Positions 1 to 8,711 of a stretch of DNA of 64,000 bases are shown piece after piece (within the stretch, counting starts at the first letter, position 1; every line of letters begins with the position of its first letter). Under the pieces are notes generated by a model. The model did no database searches. It saw nothing but the letters and a program-made list of their open reading frames with translations, and was not told where the DNA came from. Position numbers and translations under genes: made by a program. This DNA comes from Kluyveromyces lactis (lineage: Eukaryota; Ascomycota; Saccharomycetes; Saccharomycetales; Saccharomycetaceae): positions 930,001 through 994,000 of the forward strand of contig NC_006037.1 of assembly GCF_000002515.2 (NCBI RefSeq), given 5' to 3'.

Positions 1-1715
1 AGCCCTGCACTCCTTTGGCTATTTCCGTATGATGCTGGACCAGTTCCGATGGAGAATTCAGGGTTTGATTGTAATAAGAAATCTGATGCAGACGGACCAG
101 CCGAATACGGAGGTTGTGGTTGTTGTGGTTGTTGTTGCTGTACTGGTAGTGGCGGAGGGTGGTAGTATCCTTGTTGCGGACCTGCTTGGTTAGGAAGTGG
201 AGGGTAATACTGTCCCCCGACAACTGGCGGTTGCGTAGGATGCATACCATTTGGAACCATTCCTTGAGCCATAGCAGGATTTTGTACTTGACCTTGTAAT
301 TGGTTCTGTAGTGGACCATGAGTAGGAGGGATATACTGTACACCACCTCTTCCCTGGTAGTAATTTGGATTGATACCTCTTTGAGAGACCGATGTGAACT
401 GAGAGTCATCGTCGTTGATTCCATCATCATCAAAAGTGTCCATTGCAGGTCTTTCACTAGGATCAACAGTATTTTGTTTCAAGAATTCTTCTTCATCCTC
501 GGATAAGACGCCATTGATAATATCCTGCAATACGTCTTGTTGAGTCTTTGGAGGTTGTGTGAGTTCATCTTGTGACTGTCCTCTATTGTTGCCCTGTTGA
601 AGGTCTGATGCTATTACCCCACTACTACCACCGGCTATGTGTTCAGCATAAACTGATGATGGAGCCAACGAACCAATTTCTCCCATCTGAGAGAAATTCT
701 GCTGGCTGTAATTATTGTTTGGTGCCGTAATTCTACCAGAAGACAAAGCCCTAGAAGAGGAATTCATACTTGAATTGGTACCACTTTGGTTAATAGCGGA
801 GTACGGCTGCTTTGGAACAGCATTATGAAGCAAAGTGGCATCGTTATTGTTACTGTGTCTTTGATAACTATTTGCTGCTGCCATGGTTGCTAGTCCTTGC
901 GGTGGTACTACGGCAGTGTTTGCTGTTGTTGCAGCAACACTGCCGTTGTTCATATATGAAGAGGGCACATCTGAGTCAGTGATAGTATTAGAGTTTAAAG
1001 TGTTGCTGGTGACGATTTTCGAGCCTTTATAATAATCCGGAATGGATGGAGCATCTAAATTAGTCACCTCTGTTTGATTAAACTCTTCTTTATAAAATTT
1101 GTCTCTGATAGACGTTGAAGAACGATCTTCATCTTCTTCATCGACAAGTCCGTTCTTACTATTAGAAGCCGTTTGAGAACGAGCAAAGAAACATAACGGC
1201 AAGCAAACCAAATTCAACACAGCAGAAGCAATTAAAATATACGAGTACCACGTAACGTGAGGATAAAACAAAAGGATCACCACGATGCAGATAAGAGCAG
1301 ACGATAAAAATGCCAAGATGGAGAACAAGAAATTCATAACAAACCAGAAAGTGCTCGAATCAAAGAACCTGAATTGGCATAGGAAACTAGTGACCAATGC
1401 TAAAAACGTTAACCCAGCAGCGATTGGTGTCACGATCAAGATACTACCCAAGGCTTTTCTCGAATCGTTATTCATCTTCCAATTCGAATCATCGTCATCC
1501 AAATTTTCCGGGTGATAATTCGCCTGAGCAGAAGAACATGAACCACCGTCATCTTCACAGTATCCAAACACACCATAATGGATCCCATCGAAACTTGCCA
1601 ATCTGACATTATCGAAAACCGGTGCAGAAACACACGCCAAAATTAGAAAGGCTAATGCCACACACTGCAGGAAAAACAAAAGGGTTGCAAACCCGAACGT
1701 AAACCTCTTGGCCAT
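1..1715 (-). CDS. TOS7: Tos7/Dcv1-like PalI/Sur7-family membrane protein (partial, 3' end outside window)
   Basis: The frame opens at an ATG at 1715 and stays open to the window edge (571 codons seen, no stop). The N-terminal ~180 residues have four hydrophobic segments (about 8-30, 90-112, 122-150, 157-178). The first loop carries two cysteines (53 and 60). This is the Sur7/PalI/Rim9 layout. A long cytoplasmic tail follows, acidic at first, then rich in Asn, Ser, Gln, Pro and Tyr, with two GYYHPPPLP-like blocks near the left edge. In S. cerevisiae the related pair YOL019W (TOS7) and YFR012W (DCV1) sits beside TAT2 and MIC19, which are both next door here, so family and position agree. Family members act at the plasma membrane or in endosomal traffic and pH sensing. 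The exact role here is inferred. The long tail fits Tos7 better than the short Dcv1. Confidence 0.8.
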   Translation of the reverse strand, partial: MAKRFTFGFATLLFFLQCVALAFLILACVSAPVFDNVRLASFDGIHYGVFGYCEDDGGSCSSAQANYHPENLDDDDSNWKMNNDSRKALGSILIVTPIAAGLTFLALVTSFLCQFRFFDSSTFWFVMNFLFSILAFLSSALICIVVILLFYPHVTWYSYILIASAVLNLVCLPLCFFARSQTASNSKNGLVDEEDEDRSSTSIRDKFYKEEFNQTEVTNLDAPSIPDYYKGSKIVTSNTLNSNTITDSDVPSSYMNNGSVAATTANTAVVPPQGLATMAAANSYQRHSNNNDATLLHNAVPKQPYSAINQSGTNSSMNSSSRALSSGRITAPNNNYSQQNFSQMGEIGSLAPSSVYAEHIAGGSSGVIASDLQQGNNRGQSQDELTQPPKTQQDVLQDIINGVLSEDEEEFLKQNTVDPSERPAMDTFDDDGINDDDSQFTSVSQRGINPNYYQGRGGVQYIPPTHGPLQNQLQGQVQNPAMAQGMVPNGMHPTQPPVVGGQYYPPLPNQAGPQQGYYHPPPLPVQQQQPQQPQPPYSAGPSASDFLLQSNPEFSIGTGPASYGNSQRSAG

Positions 1716-2444
1716 TCGTCTTATATCAGTATACTGAGTATAAGGTCAGTATTAGATATTAAACTGGAGCCCTTTTAACTCCTCCAAGTTGAAATCAGCG
1801 GAGAGACACAAAACGTTATCTACAAAATGGGGGAAAAGACAGACACCACTATTTCCACTGAATACCACAATATTAGTTATTATTTGACAATGATTCCAAT
1901 TTTAATTGTAATTAGAGTGCAAAAGGCAACAAGATTCGGCTAACTTCTCGAATGAAACGCGTCTTTAACCAGTCTCTGTCTTTAAACAAACCAGCGAGTG
2001 TTGCTTGAAGAAGACTTCTTTTAATAGTAAATGGAGATTTCGAGTCGAAATCTAAATCTTGAACAAAAGAAAAAAAATGCGATAAAGGCTGCAGAAAGAT
2101 AACGACAGAAAACAGTCGATTGATCCACCCTATGTTGCTATATTGTGTCAACAAGCTCCGTAGGACACTTACGGAGAAACTATACAAGTAAATTACACAC
2201 TCAAAGAAAGCCATCTGTGTCTATCGCACAAATATATATCAGCTTTGCCATATAAACCACATATATGCATCTGCCATGATATGGATAGTACTTGTGGTCG
2301 ATCATACTGCTTAGGGAAAAGACATAATTTTCCCGTTTCGTGGAAAGGCTGGTTTTGCAGCCGATACCGTCCACAGTGAAGGCTGTGTGTGTGGCCTTTC
2401 TTTCTTTCTCTTTGTGGCATAGAAGATTCAAAAAAAAAAATAAG
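1716..2444. other. Intergenic, 5' side of the Tos7-like gene
   Basis: Promoter side of the Tos7-like gene and the downstream flank of tRNA-Tyr. Short open frames exist on both strands (for example 1912-2214 minus) but lack any recognisable motif. I see no gene. Confidence 0.6.
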
Positions 2445-2543
2445 TCTCCCGGGGGCGAGTCGAACGCCCGATCTCCAGATTACAAATTGCTTTGTGTTTT
2501 CAAATTACAGTCTGGCGCCTTAAACCAACTTGGCTACCGAGAG
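2445..2543 (-). tRNA. tY(GUA): tRNA-Tyr (GTA anticodon) with a 24-nt intron
   Basis: The minus strand gives an acceptor stem CTCTCGG pairing with CCGGGAG, a D arm, an anticodon stem CCAGA/TCTGG with anticodon GTA (plus-strand 2507-2509), and a T arm with GTTCGACTC. The mature parts match the yeast tRNA-Tyr pattern. An intron of 24 nt (2482-2505) begins one base after the anticodon, the standard place for nuclear tRNA introns, so splicing by the tRNA endonuclease is expected. The intron is longer than the S. cerevisiae tRNA-Tyr intron as I remember it (14 nt). Confidence 0.96.
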
Positions 2544-3156
2544 GAGTTACTTGGCTTTTGGCATACTACGGAGAGTTACATTAGGAAGTACAAGTCGCAT
2601 GGGGAAGAAAGAATTAGGAAAAGGTAGAATGCAATGCAATGCAATGCAATCAAGCGGTGGGAAACTACGAACAGCTAGTACCGTTCGATGGTATCGCAGG
2701 TGTCTATACCGACAGTTGTTGCGTGAAAAACACTGTTTTTCTGGACAGAAATTCATACAAGGCCCGTGAATAGCTAAATATTAAGTTAGTTAGTATGTGG
2801 ATCCAACGCAAATGGCCTCATATGGCATGAGGCAGAATTCTATGAAGTGAAGAGCACTTGACACCATAGTCAGGTTTGATATCTTCATCTTCATCTTCGT
2901 CTTCTCTCTCTACATATATGTACATGTATTTGTATATCATCTCTTATTCAACTTTTGAGGAAAATACTGAAAAATTTAAACCAATGAAATGTTAAAGAAA
3001 GTTGTACGTTATTGCCAGAATTGTAGAGTTTAGAGTCGTCCTCGAAGCGTATTCAATTACCCCATTCTTATTGCGACAGATCCGTCCTTCTGCGAAAGAA
3101 CTCCAGGTTAACGCCGTTGCACACACCTTTTTTCCAATACAATAGTTCATTAAACC
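2544..3156. other. Intergenic between tRNA-Tyr and MIC19
   Basis: Holds a small pentanucleotide repeat (2631-2650) and a weak 7-bp inverted repeat near 2815-2833. CT-rich sequence and TATA-like stretches near 2880-2945 may belong to the MIC19 promoter. No gene seen. Confidence 0.55.
2631..2650. repeat. (GCAAT)4 pentanucleotide repeat
   Basis: Four perfect tandem copies of GCAAT are read directly in the sequence upstream of tRNA-Tyr. No function is evident. Confidence 0.9.
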
Positions 3157-3618
3157 ATGGGTGCCCAACCTTCAAAACCAGCCGAAACTAAAGTATACGT
3201 TCCGGAAACGCCGGTTAATTTCGAAAGCAAATTGATCGCTCAGATCGATAATTCAACTGAATCGGACTTCATTAGGTCTCAAAAGGCAGAAAGATACTTA
3301 CAGGAAAAGGTCTCTGCGAAATTGTCTGATTTGGAATCGGAGGCCTTAAAAGAATTCGAAACAAAATTGCAGTCTTCTATCCTGCCCGATGATTCCAAGT
3401 CCGCAGGTGATGCACTTTCCACAAAGCTAGTAAATGAAAAGGTAGACCAATTGAAGGTCCGTTTGTCGAAATTACAAGAGGCTCATAAGGCCAAATCTAC
3501 AGATAAAGTTACTGCTACGAAGAAGACTTTAACGGAATGTCTATTGAAGAACAAAGAAAAACCGTTGAACTGTTATGATGAAGTGGATCAGTTCAAGAAG
3601 GCTGTTTTAGAAATCTAA
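3157..3618 (+). CDS. MIC19: Mic19, MICOS complex subunit
   Basis: The 153-residue protein starts MGAQPSK, an N-myristoylation signal. It is rich in charged helices (about 40-120) and ends with a CHCH-type segment whose two cysteines are spaced as CX10C (CLLKNKEKPLNC). This is the build of Mic19 (Aim13, YFR011C), a peripheral inner-membrane subunit of the MICOS complex that shapes crista junctions and docks Mic60. The CHCH cysteines are expected to be oxidised in the intermembrane space. In S. cerevisiae MIC19 neighbours DCV1 and UBP6, the same order as here. The ATG at 3157 gives the myristoyl glycine at position 2, which decides the start. It converges with UBP6. Confidence 0.93.
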   Translation: MGAQPSKPAETKVYVPETPVNFESKLIAQIDNSTESDFIRSQKAERYLQEKVSAKLSDLESEALKEFETKLQSSILPDDSKSAGDALSTKLVNEKVDQLKVRLSKLQEAHKAKSTDKVTATKKTLTECLLKNKEKPLNCYDEVDQFKKAVLEI

Positions 3619-4134
3619 AAATATTCATATGAAAACTGGTTAAACCATTACGAAACTTCTCCTTCTTTATGAAGAATACTTCATCAATTAGGGGACCAGA
3701 TATATATATTCCATTTCCCTACAATAAAGACTCAAAGAAAAAAAAAATCCATAAATTAACTTGAAGTGTTGTGTTCCATTGCATAAAAGCGTTACCTTTC
3801 TTAATCAAGAAATCATTTATGAATTACAGTATTCACTACTTTCTCCCAAGTATTTCATTTATCGGGAAACTTCTTACGCCATTTTTCCTGATAAATTATT
3901 CTCAGCGTTCCCTCTTGCATTTTACTACTCATCATATCACAAATTCTCACATAATGAGAACCATAAAATGTTAAGAAACGGCACCATTTTAGCCATGTAC
4001 ATGTATATTCACTAGCATGAATAGTATTTGTCGGGGAAGAATGAATTACAGTTATAATATTACTATATATGCTCAGGTTAAGTAAATAAGTCGAAAGCAC
4101 ATTCATTTAGGATATACTTATCAACGTATCATTT
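3619..4134. other. Convergent intergenic region MIC19/UBP6
   Basis: AT-rich 3' flanks of two convergent genes. The open frames at 3761-4106 on both strands are low-complexity chance frames. Nothing else is seen. Confidence 0.6.
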
Positions 4135-5733
4135 TCATAACCCAAACCCTTTGTAGATAAGAATTAAAGCACTGTCACTTTCACCACCACCAGCCAATTG
4201 CTCAACCTTTTCCCTTGTAACAACGTATACTTTGTCATCATTATATTTGTACCATTTATTCTCGTCCGCGTCATCCCTGACAAAGGCCTGGTAATGTCCA
4301 CTGTCGGAATTAGCACCTTGATGTGTAACGACACCGATCAAATTGTATACAGAAGATGGATTTTCACCTTGTCTTAGATCTTTAGGGAATTTTTTCGCAA
4401 ATTCTGCTAACCAATGCTCTCTTTTGCTTTCTTCAAGAGCCATTTGTGTCTCGTACCTTTCAGCTGGAGTCAAAGATAGTGGCACATGTTCGAGAATGTT
4501 TTGGTTGAATTCCTTTAAATCATCTTCTCTCTGCTTGTCTACCTCACGCAATTCATCTCTGACTTTAATCTTTGCGGTTGCATATTCTGGGGTTAAAAGA
4601 TCCGCTACATCAAGCTGGAATGGGAATTGAACCTTACGCAAAATCTTGGACTTCTTACCAGTCGATCTTTTCCAATAAAATCTAACAAACTGAACTGTCA
4701 AATATTCCGGTAATTTGGTAATCTTCTTAGAATTCTCAAAGATCGAGTTAGAACCAGTAGCTTCAGATCTTTTCTCCACTTTCTCGACTAAGGATTCAGT
4801 AAGACCATTTTTTAGGAAATTGGTAGTACCTGAAATATGGCATTGCAATTTTTTATCTGATTCTATCTTGGTTTGTACGTCTGTTTCGTTCAGAGTATCC
4901 TTAACTGTAGTTTGGAATTCGATCTCGAACTTAGATGACAAGGATTCACCAAACACAGTGTCAATAGTGTGAAGCAACTGTGTGAACAACTCTTCCGCAT
5001 CCTGTTGCTTGTAAAACCCAGTGCTTGGGTCCTTCTCAGCGAATTGCGGGTAAATCTTTCTCAAGACTGTGAGTAGAATAATTGGGGTGAACTCCTTCTC
5101 TTTCCTTTGAGCAAATGCATTGAAACAATTTCTCAGCTGTATGACTAACTGTCCGTGTAGATCAGGATTTGGCTCGTTATAGGCCAATACCTTCTCTCTC
5201 AAAGGTTTAATCCTGTATAGAGCTTGCAAAGATGCATTGAAATAACATGTATTACCCATATTTCTTAACCCCATTGGAATGGTATCCTCTTGCATCAATC
5301 TTTCCTTGTCAGTTAAATCCTCCAAAAATTTCGTATCATCCGTTGGTTTAAAGACTAAATTAGCATCAGGGGTTCCAAGAACCATTACTGTAGCCTTAGC
5401 TTTGATGACAGATGAAACTAACGTTTCGTTATCCGTTAAACCTCCCTTAACCATGTATTTTTGTCTTTCTTGTGGAACAAGAGTCAGAGCTTCAACTTTA
5501 GCTCTTAGGTCTGCTGCCTTAGCATCGGCATTTATTGTGATTGGGTAAACTTTTCCTGCATGTTTAATATTGACTGAGATTATCGGTTTCAAATTAGGAA
5601 TGATAGTTAGTATACTTTGGTTTCAGCTGTTAATCCCATCGATAGACATTGTCAATCGAATTCAACGTTACATGTACTTTTCAAAAGATCTGCGCCCAGA
5701 TTACACTAATAACATACATTCTAAATCGCTCAT
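4135..5733 (-). CDS. UBP6: Ubp6, proteasome-associated ubiquitin-specific protease (spliced)
   Basis: Exon 2 (5573-4135) encodes nearly all of the protein: an N-terminal ubiquitin-like domain (about 1-75) that docks on proteasome subunit Rpn1, then a USP catalytic domain. The Cys box is MGNTCYFNA (catalytic Cys about 115) and the His box is DSGHYQAF near the C terminus. The exon-2 frame has no ATG at its 5' end, only a TTG. Upstream lie TACTAAC (5612-5606), a 3' splice AG at 5575-5574, and ATGAGCGATTTAGAAT followed by GTATGT at 5717. Joining exon 1 (5733-5718, 16 nt) to exon 2 gives [16 protein letters not shown], matching S. cerevisiae Ubp6 EFNIRHSGKVYP from memory. The intron is 144 nt, phase 1, and the product has 484 residues. 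Ubp6 trims ubiquitin from proteasome substrates. YFR010W is syntenic. Confidence 0.95.
5574..5717 (-). other. Spliceosomal intron of UBP6
   Basis: 5' site GTATGT at 5717-5712, branch box TACTAAC at 5612-5606, and 3' AG at 5575-5574, with the branch about 32 nt from the acceptor. All three signals match the strict yeast consensus, and splicing restores a conserved N terminus. As I recall, S. cerevisiae UBP6 lacks an intron. Confidence 0.93.
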
Positions 5734-6125
5734 TCTGTATCAATTTATGTTTTTGGACGTTGTCTTGACCTTTCCCTTGGAAACGTGCAAGATCTACTTC
5801 ATCTACAAGTGGCAAAATAGGTTAAGAAGCTTATATATTTCACATTTGTTAACCTGATTTGACAATATTGAATTTTCGTTACCCGGATTTGCGACTGGCA
5901 TCTAATTATTTGAAGAGATTCCAAGGTAAGACAAACAACAAGCACTGGTAAAAGTTACTATCTCACAGTCATTAGCTTATTATTATTGATGCAGTATACT
6001 TACGGTTGAGCATAGGATAAAATACAATCTCTATGCAATGCTATATTAAAAAATTGGATGTGTTTTTGTTTTTCGTTTCTTCGAACAATTAATGAGAATG
6101 GAACGATGCGATAATTATCAGGTGC
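5734..6125. other. UBP6 promoter region / 3' flank of TAT2
   Basis: Holds a Reb1-type site (TTACCCGG at 5879-5886) about 150 bp upstream of the UBP6 ATG. No gene is seen. Confidence 0.6.
5879..5886. promoter_or_regulatory. Reb1-type site upstream of UBP6
   Basis: TTACCCGG matches the Reb1 general regulatory factor core TTACCCG. Its location about 150 bp before the UBP6 start suits a nucleosome-clearing promoter element. It could also block read-through between genes. Confidence 0.55.
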
Positions 6126-7880
6126 TCAACACCAGAAGTTGTAGAATCTGATATACCAAGGCTTGCTTGCCAGATACATTTCTCTTTCCCTGACCTCTTG
6201 CTTGACGATTTCGATATCGATATTTTTTCTATCAGTTTCTAAATCGATTTCTGCAAGTGGTTTGAAATCAAACCATTTTCCAGTTGAACATTTGAAATAG
6301 ATCTTATGGGTGACGAAGACAAACACCAAAACCAGGGCACATAAGTAGTTCTTGAAGAATGACTCTGTTCTTTGTTGGCTTGACGTCCAACCACCTACTG
6401 GCCATAAAGAGATGTAGAATTGCGCAATGAGAATTAATATGTTGACGGTAGCTGAGTAAATAGAACCGTATACGCCGACTGAACTTTTGAATTCCAATTC
6501 ATCAAGGGATCTATTTTGTGCCTTCATTGCAAGTCTGAATCTTATGTGGGAAATATTGATACTCAGCCATACGACACATGTAGCCAACCCAGCAATTGCC
6601 ATTAACCAATCGAAAACGACCCCCATCGATGCAGATTTTACTAGGAAAGCTAAGAGACCAAACAAAGAGTTAACGATGATTCCCACAAGTGGTCTTCCTG
6701 CTCTATCAACGTAACCGAACACTCTTGGAATGAGGCCCTGATGAGCCATTGAACAAAGAGTACGACTTGATGCAAAGATACATGAATTACCGACACTTAG
6801 GATACTGATTAAAATGACAGCATTGATGATGGAAGGTAGCACACGGATCCCACTTAGTTTAATGGCAATGACAAATGGGGAATTGTTGACACTGGATCCA
6901 CCTAACAAATTCTCGTTTGTGTATGGAACCAAGAACCCAACCAAAGTTAAAGAGACCAAGAAGAAGAAAACGATTCTCCAAAACACTTGTTTGATAGCAT
7001 GAGGTAATTCCTTTGGATCGGTCTCTGCAGAACATAAGCATACCATTTCAGACCCTCCAAGACTGTATGATGCGGTGACGAAAACACTAGCTACACCTTT
7101 GAATCCATTTGCCAACGCACCAGGATGATGCCAATACTCAGTACCGATGAAACGATGATCAGGTCCCCCACCACAGATGAGAATAATAGAAAGGATGATA
7201 AACCCGATAATCGTGATAACTTTCACCAACGAAAAAGCGAACTCTGCTTCACCAAAGACTTTGACACCGAAAAGGTTTACACTAACGACGATAACGTAGA
7301 ATATTGCTACCCACACCACAGGATCCACTTTGGTAGTCCAAAACTGCACAGTCATGGCACTAGCGATCAATTCAATCGGTAGCACGAAGTACCATTGACA
7401 GATGTATATGGAACTAACCATGAAACTGATACTGGGGTCAAGAAGTCTAGTTGAATAGTTAGCAAACGCACCAACAACAGGAAATCTCATGGTAATTTCA
7501 CCAAGGCCATGAATTGTACCCACCATCTGCGAACCTGCAATCGACCAACCGATGATCATAGCTAAAGGCCCACCAGTGGCCAAAGCTTTACCTGAACCAA
7601 CGAAGAGACCTGTACCAATGGAACCGCCAATGGCAATCATGATCAAATGTCTTGATTTCAACTTCCGTTTCAAATTATCAGAATGGTAAGAACCATCCAA
7701 TGGAGGTTTGAAAGAATCTATCATTCTTCGCACTATATTTTTATTCTTATCCTCTTTCTTATCCAAGTCAATTTCTGTCTCTTTGCTCATAATCCCATCG
7801 CTAAACTTCATCTCTAAATCACCGCTGCTAGGTGACAGAAGGTTGTCCATTTTTGACATGTCATATTCATCTTCCTTCAT
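6126..7880 (-). CDS. TAT2: Tat2-type high-affinity tryptophan/tyrosine permease
   Basis: The 584-residue protein has a charged cytoplasmic N terminus (about 75 residues), then the amino-acid permease core with about 12 membrane segments. It opens with RHLIMIAIGGSIGTGLFVGSG and contains GLGEITMRFPVVGAFANY, and it ends in FYNFWC, the palmitoylated FWC tail of YAT-family permeases. Segments such as SLTLVGFLVPYTN and SCIFASSRTLCSMAHQGLIP are those I recall from S. cerevisiae Tat2 rather than Gap1 or Hip1. Position also agrees: YOL020W (TAT2) lies between TOS7 and DIS3. It imports tryptophan and tyrosine at the plasma membrane. Lysines in the N-terminal tail are likely ubiquitin sites for starvation or stress turnover, as in Tat2. 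It is divergent from DIS3 with an 831-bp shared promoter region. Confidence 0.94.
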   Translation of the reverse strand: MKEDEYDMSKMDNLLSPSSGDLEMKFSDGIMSKETEIDLDKKEDKNKNIVRRMIDSFKPPLDGSYHSDNLKRKLKSRHLIMIAIGGSIGTGLFVGSGKALATGGPLAMIIGWSIAGSQMVGTIHGLGEITMRFPVVGAFANYSTRLLDPSISFMVSSIYICQWYFVLPIELIASAMTVQFWTTKVDPVVWVAIFYVIVVSVNLFGVKVFGEAEFAFSLVKVITIIGFIILSIILICGGGPDHRFIGTEYWHHPGALANGFKGVASVFVTASYSLGGSEMVCLCSAETDPKELPHAIKQVFWRIVFFFLVSLTLVGFLVPYTNENLLGGSSVNNSPFVIAIKLSGIRVLPSIINAVILISILSVGNSCIFASSRTLCSMAHQGLIPRVFGYVDRAGRPLVGIIVNSLFGLLAFLVKSASMGVVFDWLMAIAGLATCVVWLSINISHIRFRLAMKAQNRSLDELEFKSSVGVYGSIYSATVNILILIAQFYISLWPVGGWTSSQQRTESFFKNYLCALVLVFVFVTHKIYFKCSTGKWFDFKPLAEIDLETDRKNIDIEIVKQEVREREMYLASKPWYIRFYNFWC

Positions 7881-8711
7881 GATTGATGAATTAGACTGCT
7901 ATCACTTGTTCTAATCGGTTTTCACAAAGCTAAAGCCTATATTATTCTGAGGGTTGTATTATACAGAAGGTTAAGTATACTACGTTAAAGTATTGATTAT
8001 ACATTTCAATGAAGATGCTAAGAGTTATAGGTTACTGTTATAATTATAATTATTCATTGTGAAGCGATGAGAGAAAGAAAAAAAGTGCAAGAGTCACAGT
8101 CACCATCACGAAACGCTACCAGTACACCTTGAATACCTCCAACGCTAGAAACTCAAGGCTCAACAATTGTCACGAGCTGCTAGTTCATAACATATATTCA
8201 ATTCCCAGTACCAGACTGTGTGCCGTTAAAGAACAAAGTGCCGCATAAGAGGTGATGCTGAAGGGCATGTTGATAAAAAGAAAGTAAAAAAGAAGAATGC
8301 GGGGCCACTCCTGCGGGTATTTCTTTGTGGAATTATCAAAAAGAAATTTAAAGTTTTTGGAAAGTGCCACAAAACCCTCGAATGGTGTTCTAGGTGGCCG
8401 GGTCACGTTCTAGAAGTATTTTGGAACCTTTCTTTTGTGTGTTACCCGGACTTGAATAAATGTATCCGGGTAACTATAATTTATTTTTCATTTCATGATC
8501 TATCAACTCTATCTACACTCTTTTATTCAAAGGCCAACCAAAAAAAAAAGACATACAGCGATGAGGTAGGATTACTGAACTTAATACATACATTTCATCG
8601 GCCGATTACACTTCCTTACAGTCGTTGCGTCATTCTATTCAACCATCGAGTCGAGAATAGTCAAAAGAACAAGACTGGAGAAGTATAAAACGTCATACTC
8701 TTCTGTTTAGC
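7881..8711. promoter_or_regulatory. Divergent promoter region TAT2/DIS3
   Basis: Contains two PAC-type motifs GCGATGAG (8064-8071 and 8558-8565). The second is 147 bp before the DIS3 ATG, the usual position for ribosome-biogenesis and RNA-processing genes. It also holds an inverted pair of Reb1-type sites at 8441-8474. No extra gene is seen. Confidence 0.6.
8441..8474. promoter_or_regulatory. Inverted pair of Reb1-type sites
   Basis: GTTACCCGGA (8441-8450) and its exact reverse complement TCCGGGTAAC (8465-8474) are separated by 14 nt. Both contain the TTACCCGG Reb1 core. They lie about 240 bp upstream of DIS3 between divergent genes. Confidence 0.65.
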
